From positions 6,944,001 to 7,008,000 of the forward strand of contig NC_060024.1 of the NCBI RefSeq assembly GCF_021134715.1: a DNA stretch of 64,000 bases, in the 5' to 3' direction. Position 1 is the first letter of the stretch; every line of letters begins with the position of its first letter. This document shows positions 9,124 through 20,547 of the stretch, one piece after another. The notes beneath the pieces were generated by a model that did no database searches, was not told the DNA's origin, and saw nothing but the letters and a program-made list of their open reading frames with translations. Source of the DNA: Daphnia pulex. Its lineage: Eukaryota > Arthropoda > Branchiopoda > Diplostraca > Daphniidae. A program made the position numbers and the translations under genes.

Positions 9124-10568
9124 ATTAAACTAGACGCAATTACCCGACCATATTCGCCTCTAATCTATTACTTGTGCTTGAGATTTATCTTTTTGAAATA
9201 CACACTAATCTTACCAAAACCACCGAAAAACTATCAGTTTGTCATTTTACAAATGTTGTCAGTATGTAGTAGTAGAATATCTTTGTTTCCGCATACAGAC
9301 GTTTTTAATTTTTCATTTATTCAAAGTGCCCAATCAGAAGACCGGGCGTTAAAAAAATAAGTCATATAGACTCATCAATGCTCCTAACCACGGAAATCTT
9401 TAGTAAAAGGCGAAAGATTTATCCGGGTATTGATTAGAAACCAGAGTAAATAACAGTGGTATGCCTTGTATTTATATTCATTTCAAAATTTTGAAGTGCG
9501 CTTGTAAGGTTTTTTTTCGAAACATGCGTTTACATATCAAAATCCTTGTGCAATTCTTTATCAATGGGTACAGTTATTTTAAAGTAAATATCATGTATAA
9601 AGCTCGTTAACATGTTTTTGAACGAAACAGTTGTGCGCAGTGTTATTTTTGAAAAAAATGAACGATCTTTATGGTACAAGCCCAACACGTAGGTGGTGGG
9701 ATCAGATGTTTACCCCGACATTCACCCTACAGCGGTTAACAATTTATTGAACTTCCCCTTTAAACATGGTGGAATCTTTTCACCTTGTCATTTGGAATCA
9801 CCTTTTCAAATATTTTCCCCGTGTTCACAATGTTCCAACTGACTGATATTAATGGCCTTCAGCGAACGAATTAATCAGCCTTGTCTGACGTGCAATACCA
9901 ACTAAATGGAAACAAAAATCACTTATACGATTTCACTTTCACCGTTTAATGTTATAAACACACTATGCAACACTCCAATTTTTCTAACTGACTGTAATTT
10001 TTTTTTCTTGTACGCTGAAATGCTCCTGATGGAGCTATCAAAAATTGCCGACGACAAAGATTATTTCACTTCATCGTGGCGGGGTATTGGTTAAAGTTTT
10101 CAACTAGCAATAATCACACCTCGGGAGACCCTCATTGGTTATGATATTGCCACTGCGCAAAGCTAAATTATAATCAGAAAAGCAAGTCTACTTAAGCATT
10201 TGCTGAATTCGTTCTGCTTGGACGTGTTGGACCAACAATTTCGTTCAGAAATATTCATTTAGATTACCCTAGGCAAATTTTAATTTCCATCTCCCATTGG
10301 ACTAATACCAACAGGGGACAGTTCATTACATACATGAAATAATTTTTGTCTTAATATCGGGTCAAATACTTGAAATTCTGTAAATGTGTATTTTTCTTCC
10401 ATACATTTCAACAACTTCCTGCACACACAAAAAAAGGGAGGGGGAATTTCAGGTTTTCATTCCAAATTGTTTTTCACATTATGAACTATTGAAGTGAGCG
10501 AGCATTACTTTCCAACCAAACAAAATTTATAGTTAATCTGCGTGTTGACGTGAAAAATCAGTTTTCAG

Positions 10569-10658
10569 TGCCGTGACCAGGATTCGAACCTGGGTTACTA
10601 CGGATTCATATCTAGTAGGTACCACAACGTAGGGTCCTAACCACTAGACGATCACGGC
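10569..10658 (-). tRNA. tRNA-His (GTG) with insert, unit 2
   Basis: Identical copy of the 90-nt gene one period on; insert at 10604-10621. Confidence 0.85.
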
Positions 10659-10751
10659 CAATCCATTGGCCATGATGATTTATATTAAAGTAGCTAAACA
10701 TGAATTTCATTACTTTGTTGTTTCTTCCCAGAAAGAAAATCTGATGCTTCG

Positions 10752-10825
10752 CGTATTCCCAAGCGGTCAACCCTACCGTTTACTAACGGGACCAGATTTA
10801 GTTCAACTTCCGGCAGATGACAAGA
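10752..10825 (-). pseudogene. 5S rRNA relic, unit 2
   Basis: Same decayed 5S copy one period on, with identical changes, so the decay came before the amplification. Confidence 0.85.
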
Positions 10826-10850
10826 ATTTTTCTTACATTTATAGTGTGTT

Positions 10851-11014
10851 CAGGGAACGGCGCGAACGCAGTCCCCCACTACCAAAAATTGTACTCCCGA
10901 GTTAATCACATTTGGATTAATCGCAAGGGTCAGCCCATCCTTAGTGCAATGGAAAGGCCTCGCCCTGGAGGAACCACCTTGGTGATCATGGTTGCCTCTG
11001 AGCCAGGTAAGTAT
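10851..11014 (-). ncRNA. U1 snRNA, unit 2
   Basis: Identical 164-nt copy with the same flanks. Confidence 0.96.
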
Positions 11015-11526
11015 GATTGTGGATGCTTTTTCACTTTGTTTAATACTTTGTATACAGCAGAACAATATTGACAAAGAGTGTTCAAGTATTTGACTGACGT
11101 TTAGAGAATACCACCCACTTTCTTTCATCGACTTGAATTACGAACTCGAGCAAAATATAGTAAATAAAGCTCAGTATTTATTTCATGGTCTTGATCTTTG
11201 CAAATACTTTTCAAGAAACAAATTGCTTGTTTTTTTTCATTTGGTCGTCCAATTGGCAAATAAGAAAATAAGAAAATCGACTTTTCATATGAAAATACAC
11301 GCATCTTCATATTTAAAAAAAAAACATCACATCGAAAGATGAACAGTACTAATTAGTTAACACAATCAAGTACGTATTTTTTTATGCTTTTCTTGATATT
11401 ACGAAAAAAATACAATTAGAAAAAATTACAAACATGTCTACATGACAGTTTTGCAATTATACATGGTCTTTTATTATACGGTGCTAAGACAATTTCTGTT
11501 TTATTCAATATGTTCTCCCTCATAGA

Positions 11527-11676
11527 GGGTGAGCCGATCCCGGAGGTACTGCAATACCGGGTCAACCCGTGGCGGGAGCAGTGCAAGCACTGTATTCCCA
11601 CCGTATGCCAAAAATCAGTTTAATATTCTGGGGTCCATTTGAACCCGTATCAGATATTAAGCTGATAAGAACAGAT
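11527..11676 (-). pseudogene. U2 snRNA 3' part, unit 2
   Basis: Same 150-nt fragment and same junction as unit 1. Confidence 0.96.
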
Positions 11677-14600
11677 TTTATGCATTGTATTTTCCAAAGG
11701 ACTGGGAATAAACATATATACAATGATTTATTTTAGTTGATTTTGAAGGGAAAAAGTTCGCGAGACGACGTGTCAACGCTACGTTAAAAAACCCTTAGTT
11801 TGAGGAAGAGGGAGGACTTGCGCCCTCTTCTGCTTCTTCTTCTTCGGGTTCGGGATCGCTTGCTTCGGTCTGGTATGCCAGATGTTTGGCTATGATTTGA
11901 GTTGTTCCTTGGATGGCCAGTAGTTTCATCTTCTTCTTGAGGCTCTGCCATTTTCTACCCGAGAATCCCAGGGCAAGACATATCTCATCGTTGCTTGGGA
12001 GCCAGGACCCTAGTGAACCAACCACGAGAGGGAGTACCACACCAAGATGTTTGTACTTTTCAATTTTCCTTGCCTGTGCCTTCTCGAGTCCATCCGCGCT
12101 GCTGAGGGGAACCGTGACGTCGATGATGATGGGAGGGTTGGTGGAAGTGACCACCAGGTCTGGTCTGAGTCCGGAGTTGTCCACGGCGAGGTTGACGGAG
12201 ACGGTGTGGCCAAGTTTCTCCGTTTCTTCCGCCATCAGTCCTAAGATAGAATTATGACGATTAATAGAAAGAGCGGAGTTTACCTGGCACCCACAGACAA
12301 CATGGTCTGTGGTTTCCAGCTTCGTACAACCTAGTCGACAGGTTTTGACTGTCGACTTTGATCCTGGGCCACCTCGGACTGGCAGTATCCCTAGTCTCGC
12401 CTTGTGGAGAAAGTGCCATTCCTGGAAGGACAGTGGCGTTCGGCATGATAAGAGACCTGCGTTCTCCTTGGCCATGTCAAGAGCTAATCCGGTTGCCGTC
12501 TTTCCTTGTTGAGCTGACAGGAGTCTGCTTGTCCACCTTTGCCTCATCGCGGTCCGGAGTCCTCTGACTGCCTTGATGGAGATTGTGGAGATGTCATCGG
12601 CGATAACTTTGCTGTACTCTTCGCCGGATACATCAATCCTTATCCTCTTCAAACAGCCCGAGGCCTTCCTTGCGCGGGTCCAAAGGTTCATCGATGCTCC
12701 TCCATGTCTGATTGCTCCAAGTCCCTTTTCCATGGAACCTGCCAAGTACTCGTTAATAGGAAGTGGAAAGGGGACCTCGTTCCTGCCGTATCCCAATTTG
12801 ATGGTTTCTTCTAGTTGTGCCATTGCCACTTCACTGACGTTCTTGTCTTTGCTATCTAGGAGTTGCAGTGCTCTTGCCAGGGTCCAAATGTCAGCCTCGT
12901 CTGTGAGGGGGAGAGCTCCAAGTCCTCCCACGCGGCGATCTGAGTAGAAAAAAGCAGTGTTAGCGGACATAGGGACACAGGCTACCTTGCGAAGGAAATC
13001 TCTGCAGGCGACGTCCAGGTCGTAGAGGGATCTTTTCTCGACTCTTCCCGATGCAAGGTGGTGGGAAAGTGATGGGAGTAGTACACTTCTGTACACTTCC
13101 AGCTTTTGCCAGGGAGCCAAACCGGAGTCGCCAATCTTTATCAAATTTCCGAGAAGTGACGTGGTGGGTCGGAAGGTTAGTCGTGAGCCTAGTGGAGTCC
13201 CTAGATAGTTTTCCTGTTCGTCCTCGGCTAGGGCCCTTATTTGGGAGTCTCCGAGTTTCAGTGGGTTATCTACAGAAGATTTGCCATTAATGAGTGTGAG
13301 TGACGTGCATTTGTTAGGATTAAATCTCAAGCCGAGTGAGGTTGCCGTGTTCTCGGTGGCATTGAGAGTTCCCTGGATTTCGCTGACTGAAGATCCTGCG
13401 ATGGCAATGTCGTCTGCATAGGACGAAGTGGACACTCTTGACTGGTAGACTGCGAACCCGTTGTTGTTTGATTTTACTGTCCTGATGATCGGTTCTGCCG
13501 CCAGATTGAAGACGACGCTGCTTAATGGATCTCCTTGTCGGACTCCGGCTGTTGGATGGATTTGAACTGAGTCTTGTCCGACGGCAAAGTCCATGATGTT
13601 GTTTGAGTAGATATCGGTCAGAATGCGGCGAAGTTCGTCAGGTATCGGGAGGCTTTCGAACAGGCTGTTCAGTATCGGATGAGGTATTGATCCGAATGCG
13701 TTGGTGAGATCGAGCCAAGCAATCACCAGCTTCCTTTTTGACTGTTTCGCCTGCTCGATCACCGTGTGGAGTATGTGGGTGTGCTCTTGGATACCCCTGA
13801 CTCCTGGAAGGAATCCCTTTTGTTCTGGAGAAATCCATCCTAGTCTCGTGGCGGTGGCCATTATCCTGGACGATATTATACCCGAAAATATCTTGTACAT
13901 GGTTGGTAGTAAGGATATTGGCCTGAAGTTTCCATAATCAGAGGGATCTCCTTTCTTGAAGATAGGGACGGTTCGAGATGTTTTCCAGCAGGCTGGGATA
14001 CCCAGAGACCACACCGCCCGGTAAATGGTTGCTAGGAGCTCGCCATTACCGTCAAGAGACCGGAGGTGGCGATATTCAAGGCCATCCCTTCCTGGAGCAG
14101 TGTTAGCAGCTTTACCGAGTTTAAGCTTGATTTCGCTAAGACTGGGGGGAGCTGAGAGTAGCCTGATGTCGTCATCGGTCGTCTGCTTCCAATCGCAGTG
14201 GTCGAATTGAGCACGGGCTGACTCCACTTGCTCCTGAGAAGGAGCTGGCTGACAGTAGGTTTCTTTCAAAAATGCAGTCGCTGTTTCTTTTGTTCCAGAG
14301 TATCCAGTTGATTCTTCTTCGAGAATTTTCCTGACAGCCCTGCGGGGATACAAAGAAAATAGACGTTGAATTTTGCTCTTTTGGTCGTTTTGGGTTTGTT
14401 TGGATCTTCTGATTCTTTGTTGCTGGCGGTTTTGGCTTCGCTTTCGGTGGGCGTCTGGTGGCTTCTTTGGAGGGGGCGGTCGTTTCTGAGAAGGGGTCGA
14501 GTCTTCCGGTGTGGCAGAAAGTTTTAGCCACTCAGCACTGCACTTAGTGAGGGTGGAGTCGAGGCACTGTACCGTGTTGCAAGCCTCTATCCTAGCGCCC

Positions 14601-15681
14601 CAAACACTCCTAAACGCCTCTAGTGGACACACCGCGTCTCCGGGAGCTACCAATCTACCAAGCTGGCTGGGAGATGAGGCTGGAGATTCATAAGAGGAAT
14701 CATTGTTGTTGGAAGATTTTGATGAAGACGGAGAATTGAAAGAGGAAATTGATGAGTCAAGAGATTCACTGTTTTCTGAGATTATGTTTGGAGTAGAAGG
14801 ACTCGAGCGTTGAGTGGACAAGTCTTTGGAGGTGTTTGATGCAGAAGAAAAAGAAGAAGATGAAACTGGAGAAGCTGGAGAGGAAGAGGAGGGGACGGGT
14901 GAGGTCCCCTCTCCTTCTGTGTTGTTCGGAGTATTGCGTCTCGAAGCAACAGTGGCGGTGTGACAAGAGGTGGTTGACAGTTCAAGATTGATAATTCTGA
15001 AAAACTCTCTGTTGGAAATGTTAGGAGGGAGGGGGAGGAGGGGAACAGTTGGAGAATACGGTTTTGGCGTCTCTGTTAGATGTGTTTTGTAATGCGTTTT
15101 AATGAAGTATCCATCTCCATTTGCCTCGCATTTCCTACATTGCCATCTGCGGACTGTAGTGAGACCATGTACTCTAAACAGATGATGTTCAATGGACTGG
15201 AAAGCGACTGTTCCCTCACCCTTTGTGTGCCACTTGCATAAGGGGCATCGGCATGGGCCACCTGGATACATGAGCGTGACTTCATTACCCATAATTGTGG
15301 TTCCTTCCACAGTGATGCTCTCATCAAGTGCACCACAACCTTTCTCATGCCTTCTAGCAATGACAACATCGCTGGTCTCGTGATCGCACGAATTGCATGT
15401 GTACATGGGAGCAACTCTCGCGTCATGTTTAGCGAACATGTGCCTGACCGAATCTTGGACTCGTGATCTTGACGAGTATTTTCCGATTTTACAGAGAGAG
15501 CACTTAATCGTATCGGGCACAGGCCAAGGTAAGTAAATAGTTCCATCACAAGCTTGGAACTCGAAGAAGTCCACAGCTGCCCCTGCCATTCCAGAAAGGG
15601 AGAACAAATCCAGACGGTCAGACGTCTGGATCGGCTCAAGGTTGGGATGAGGGTGAGAGTCAACCCCCGCATTTGCTTGAC
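11677..15681 (-). mobile_element. Utopia-like retrotransposon, unit 2
   Basis: Same length and same two junctions as in unit 1, with an identical encoded protein. This is duplication together with the host unit, not a new insertion. Confidence 0.93.
11795..15589 (-). CDS. Utopia-like ORF, unit 2
   Basis: Translates to the same protein as the ORF in unit 1 with no residue change. The open frame again extends to a TTG at 15607 and beyond without a stop up to the U2 junction. Confidence 0.95.
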   Translation of the reverse strand: MAGAAVDFFEFQACDGTIYLPWPVPDTIKCSLCKIGKYSSRSRVQDSVRHMFAKHDARVAPMYTCNSCDHETSDVVIARRHEKGCGALDESITVEGTTIMGNEVTLMYPGGPCRCPLCKWHTKGEGTVAFQSIEHHLFRVHGLTTVRRWQCRKCEANGDGYFIKTHYKTHLTETPKPYSPTVPLLPLPPNISNREFFRIINLELSTTSCHTATVASRRNTPNNTEGEGTSPVPSSSSPASPVSSSSFSSASNTSKDLSTQRSSPSTPNIISENSESLDSSISSFNSPSSSKSSNNNDSSYESPASSPSQLGRLVAPGDAVCPLEAFRSVWGARIEACNTVQCLDSTLTKCSAEWLKLSATPEDSTPSQKRPPPPKKPPDAHRKRSQNRQQQRIRRSKQTQNDQKSKIQRLFSLYPRRAVRKILEEESTGYSGTKETATAFLKETYCQPAPSQEQVESARAQFDHCDWKQTTDDDIRLLSAPPSLSEIKLKLGKAANTAPGRDGLEYRHLRSLDGNGELLATIYRAVWSLGIPACWKTSRTVPIFKKGDPSDYGNFRPISLLPTMYKIFSGIISSRIMATATRLGWISPEQKGFLPGVRGIQEHTHILHTVIEQAKQSKRKLVIAWLDLTNAFGSIPHPILNSLFESLPIPDELRRILTDIYSNNIMDFAVGQDSVQIHPTAGVRQGDPLSSVVFNLAAEPIIRTVKSNNNGFAVYQSRVSTSSYADDIAIAGSSVSEIQGTLNATENTATSLGLRFNPNKCTSLTLINGKSSVDNPLKLGDSQIRALAEDEQENYLGTPLGSRLTFRPTTSLLGNLIKIGDSGLAPWQKLEVYRSVLLPSLSHHLASGRVEKRSLYDLDVACRDFLRKVACVPMSANTAFFYSDRRVGGLGALPLTDEADIWTLARALQLLDSKDKNVSEVAMAQLEETIKLGYGRNEVPFPLPINEYLAGSMEKGLGAIRHGGASMNLWTRARKASGCLKRIRIDVSGEEYSKVIADDISTISIKAVRGLRTAMRQRWTSRLLSAQQGKTATGLALDMAKENAGLLSCRTPLSFQEWHFLHKARLGILPVRGGPGSKSTVKTCRLGCTKLETTDHVVCGCQVNSALSINRHNSILGLMAEETEKLGHTVSVNLAVDNSGLRPDLVVTSTNPPIIIDVTVPLSSADGLEKAQARKIEKYKHLGVVLPLVVGSLGSWLPSNDEICLALGFSGRKWQSLKKKMKLLAIQGTTQIIAKHLAYQTEASDPEPEEEEAEEGASPPSSSN

Positions 15682-15711
15682 TTGATCTTAGCCAAAAGGC
15701 CGAGAAGCGAT
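15682..15711 (-). pseudogene. U2 snRNA 5' part, unit 2
   Basis: Same 30-nt fragment and same 5' junction as unit 1. Confidence 0.95.
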
Positions 15712-16740
15712 AATGTTACAAGGATTACTGCCCAAAATAACCACTGAGGTTCAACACATTTCCGGTGGTGTACGAAGAATACTCATATCACTCAAAACAT
15801 TCAAGAAATGCTATAAAATATTGAGTTGTTCATTTTTCCAGACGCGACCACTTGATGCTTATAAAGTTCATTTTCATTTGTTTTATTATGCTCATACTGT
15901 ATTAAGGGAGATACAATTTACGCTGAAGGCGTTGCAAATTTTACTCTCGTTATCACACTAGGTCCTTTTTTTTCAGAATATGGCTTTGCCACGCCACCTG
16001 ACGACAAAAGCTCTGAACGATAATTAATCATGATTAAATAACAATAACTAAAAGAATGCAATACGATCATAAAGTCATGACACATCCTCAAATTGACCAA
16101 CCTCACTTTCACAATTTATTTTGCCATACAAGCAGATGATTTAAGGACACGAATACCTGGAATTATTATTAAGATTTATCTCTTTAGATTTTCAAGAATT
16201 TAAATTTGTTTTATCATCTCAACCACTCTGAACACGCTAGTTTCCTTCCGCTATTTCACATGGATTTAACGGAAACGGTCCTCAATGACTGTGTTTGATG
16301 CTGTCGAGACAGCTACACTCACAGCCTGTTTCACGCTCAGAAACCAGCGTCTTAACTCGTCATCGTGGGTTGAAAGGAGACAAGTTTCTGGTGGGAAACA
16401 AGTCAAGATATACTACAGAAATGATCCTGTGAAGTATGATCTTAAATGCAATGTTATTTTGCAGAACTCTAAATAAGGTTTGTACGATCAATGAGCTTTG
16501 GCGTAAATTACAGTGCATAGATCGATATTTCGGAATATTAAATTGAGATTTGCAATACTTGACGCACACAGTACATACATTGTCAGGTCTTGCATTTTGT
16601 TCATTTATTGAAACACCGAGAAGCTCTTTAATAGTTATAGAACAAGTGACGAGACCAATTTTGGACACAATAAAGAATCCGCGTGCTCATCAAATCAATT
16701 TATTACAGTAATGTATTATCGATTGAGAGCCCATTTATCA

Positions 16741-17038
16741 GCTGGGTGTTTGGCGTGCACCTATAATCCTGCTTCGGGGAGGCTTGGTAGAGTGGATGGC
16801 TTGAGTTTAGGAGCCCTGTTTCGTGATACCGCATGTTGATCAGGTGCCCGCACTAAGCTTGACATCAGCATGGATCTGCTAGAGGAATCTAGTAGGTGCA
16901 GGTTAGCTAAGGAGGAGCGTAGTGGGTCAGGAGGGAAACCTAGCAGCCAAAAGTTCCCGTGTTCGGCAGTAGTGGGATCGTGCCAGTGAGTGGGCGTCAT
17001 GCAACAGCCTCAACAAAATAGCCAAACCTCTATCTTTT
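16741..17038 (+). ncRNA. 7SL (SRP) RNA, unit 2
   Basis: Identical copy with the same T-run terminator. Confidence 0.95.
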
Positions 17039-17196
17039 TTTTTGTCGTTAAAACTACCGAGATCAAACAAACATGCGTTCTACAATATATGGTATCATTA
17101 ATCAAAGTCCCAGCAATACCCTTTTCAACTAATACCTAAAGAATACATTATATTCCATGTCTCATCTAACTTGGGGAGCAAAAATAAAATTACACC

Positions 17197-17316
17197 ATGC
17201 CAACAGCATCCCGTATTCCCAAGTGGTCACCCATCCAAGTACTAACGGGACCCGACATAGCTTAACTTCCGGGAGCTGACGAGACCGGGTGAGTTCTATG
17301 TGGTATGGCCGTTGAC
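17197..17316 (-). rRNA. 5S rRNA, copy B, unit 2 (one variant base)
   Basis: Copy B with one substitution: plus-strand T at 17224 where all other copies have C. This is G-to-A at about nt 93 of the RNA (GTGACCGCTTGG becomes GTGACCACTTGG), in or beside the internal C box. It could be a minor variant or an assembly error. Confidence 0.94.
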
Positions 17317-17874
17317 ATCAATTCAGTCGCCATTACCCGACCATATTCGCCTCTAAATCTAGTTCTAATGCTTGCTTACTTTCTGTTCGAAATACACACC
17401 AACCTTAGCCAAACAAACGAGGACATATAAGTACATTTGTCAATGGACAACCGAATATAAAATTTGATAATATTTCCAAACGCCACTATTTTTGGCTAAC
17501 TGTCATTTTTAATTTTCTCGTTCCGGGGATGTCCGATCAATGAGCCAACAATCCAAGTGTCATAAGGCTAACGATTGCTTCCCTTACTTAGCTTGCGTTG
17601 CATAAGGATCTCAGAGTCAGAGAGATTAGATAGAGCTGCCCGAAGAAACCACCAACGTACAAGCCTCTCGGCTGTGCCGTGCGCTTCGCGCACGGCGTTT
17701 CAAATATCTTTCAGCAACAAAGAGGTTGGAGGACGTCTAGTAGGCAATATCCAGTAAAAAATACGTTCCTTCCATTTTCAACTAATGCCAAAATAATACA
17801 TTGTAGTCCATGTAGTATCACCCATCTTGGGAAGCACTTCAATTCAATTGGATTCACAAAAATAAAATAATTCC

Positions 17875-17994
17875 ATGCCAACAGCATCCCGTATTCCCAA
17901 GCGGTCACCCATCCAAGTACTAACGGGACCCGACATAGCTTAACTTCCGGGAGCTGACGAGACCGGGTGAGTTCTATGTGGTATGGCCGTTGAC
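17875..17994 (-). rRNA. 5S rRNA, copy A, unit 3
   Basis: Same 120-nt gene one period further on; no change seen against units 1 and 2. Confidence 0.97.
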
Positions 17995-19439
17995 ATTAAA
18001 CTAGACGCAATTACCCGACCATATTCGCCTCTAATCTATTACTTGTGCTTGAGATTTATCTTTTTGAAATACACACTAATCTTACCAAAACCACCGAAAA
18101 ACTATCAGTTTGTCATTTTACAAATGTTGTCAGTATGTAGTAGTAGAATATCTTTGTTTCCGCATACAGACGTTTTTAATTTTTCATTTATTCAAAGTGC
18201 CCAATCAGAAGACCGGGCGTTAAAAAAATAAGTCATATAGACTCATCAATGCTCCTAACCACGGAAATCTTTAGTAAAAGGCGAAAGATTTATCCGGGTA
18301 TTGATTAGAAACCAGAGTAAATAACAGTGGTATGCCTTGTATTTATATTCATTTCAAAATTTTGAAGTGCGCTTGTAAGGTTTTTTTTCGAAACATGCGT
18401 TTACATATCAAAATCCTTGTGCAATTCTTTATCAATGGGTACAGTTATTTTAAAGTAAATATCATGTATAAAGCTCGTTAACATGTTTTTGAACGAAACA
18501 GTTGTGCGCAGTGTTATTTTTGAAAAAAATGAACGATCTTTATGGTACAAGCCCAACACGTAGGTGGTGGGATCAGATGTTTACCCCGACATTCACCCTA
18601 CAGCGGTTAACAATTTATTGAACTTCCCCTTTAAACATGGTGGAATCTTTTCACCTTGTCATTTGGAATCACCTTTTCAAATATTTTCCCCGTGTTCACA
18701 ATGTTCCAACTGACTGATATTAATGGCCTTCAGCGAACGAATTAATCAGCCTTGTCTGACGTGCAATACCAACTAAATGGAAACAAAAATCACTTATACG
18801 ATTTCACTTTCACCGTTTAATGTTATAAACACACTATGCAACACTCCAATTTTTCTAACTGACTGTAATTTTTTTTTCTTGTACGCTGAAATGCTCCTGA
18901 TGGAGCTATCAAAAATTGCCGACGACAAAGATTATTTCACTTCATCGTGGCGGGGTATTGGTTAAAGTTTTCAACTAGCAATAATCACACCTCGGGAGAC
19001 CCTCATTGGTTATGATATTGCCACTGCGCAAAGCTAAATTATAATCAGAAAAGCAAGTCTACTTAAGCATTTGCTGAATTCGTTCTGCTTGGACGTGTTG
19101 GACCAACAATTTCGTTCAGAAATATTCATTTAGATTACCCTAGGCAAATTTTAATTTCCATCTCCCATTGGACTAATACCAACAGGGGACAGTTCATTAC
19201 ATACATGAAATAATTTTTGTCTTAATATCGGGTCAAATACTTGAAATTCTGTAAATGTGTATTTTTCTTCCATACATTTCAACAACTTCCTGCACACACA
19301 AAAAAAGGGAGGGGGAATTTCAGGTTTTCATTCCAAATTGTTTTTCACATTATGAACTATTGAAGTGAGCGAGCATTACTTTCCAACCAAACAAAATTTA
19401 TAGTTAATCTGCGTGTTGACGTGAAAAATCAGTTTTCAG

Positions 19440-19529
19440 TGCCGTGACCAGGATTCGAACCTGGGTTACTACGGATTCATATCTAGTAGGTACCACAACG
19501 TAGGGTCCTAACCACTAGACGATCACGGC
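19440..19529 (-). tRNA. tRNA-His (GTG) with insert, unit 3
   Basis: Identical copy; insert at 19475-19492. Confidence 0.85.
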
Positions 19530-19622
19530 CAATCCATTGGCCATGATGATTTATATTAAAGTAGCTAAACATGAATTTCATTACTTTGTTGTTTCTTCCC
19601 AGAAAGAAAATCTGATGCTTCG

Positions 19623-19696
19623 CGTATTCCCAAGCGGTCAACCCTACCGTTTACTAACGGGACCAGATTTAGTTCAACTTCCGGCAGATGACAAGA
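19623..19696 (-). pseudogene. 5S rRNA relic, unit 3
   Basis: Same decayed 5S copy. Confidence 0.85.
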
Positions 19697-19721
19697 ATTT
19701 TTCTTACATTTATAGTGTGTT

Positions 19722-19885
19722 CAGGGAACGGCGCGAACGCAGTCCCCCACTACCAAAAATTGTACTCCCGAGTTAATCACATTTGGATTAATCGCAAGGG
19801 TCAGCCCATCCTTAGTGCAATGGAAAGGCCTCGCCCTGGAGGAACCACCTTGGTGATCATGGTTGCCTCTGAGCCAGGTAAGTAT
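19722..19885 (-). ncRNA. U1 snRNA, unit 3
   Basis: Identical 164-nt copy. Confidence 0.96.
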
Positions 19886-20397
19886 GATTGTGGATGCTTT
19901 TTCACTTTGTTTAATACTTTGTATACAGCAGAACAATATTGACAAAGAGTGTTCAAGTATTTGACTGACGTTTAGAGAATACCACCCACTTTCTTTCATC
20001 GACTTGAATTACGAACTCGAGCAAAATATAGTAAATAAAGCTCAGTATTTATTTCATGGTCTTGATCTTTGCAAATACTTTTCAAGAAACAAATTGCTTG
20101 TTTTTTTTCATTTGGTCGTCCAATTGGCAAATAAGAAAATAAGAAAATCGACTTTTCATATGAAAATACACGCATCTTCATATTTAAAAAAAAAACATCA
20201 CATCGAAAGATGAACAGTACTAATTAGTTAACACAATCAAGTACGTATTTTTTTATGCTTTTCTTGATATTACGAAAAAAATACAATTAGAAAAAATTAC
20301 AAACATGTCTACATGACAGTTTTGCAATTATACATGGTCTTTTATTATACGGTGCTAAGACAATTTCTGTTTTATTCAATATGTTCTCCCTCATAGA

Positions 20398-20547
20398 GGG
20401 TGAGCCGATCCCGGAGGTACTGCAATACCGGGTCAACCCGTGGCGGGAGCAGTGCAAGCACTGTATTCCCACCGTATGCCAAAAATCAGTTTAATATTCT
20501 GGGGTCCATTTGAACCCGTATCAGATATTAAGCTGATAAGAACAGAT
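20398..20547 (-). pseudogene. U2 snRNA 3' part, unit 3
   Basis: Same 150-nt fragment and same junction as unit 1. Confidence 0.96.
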
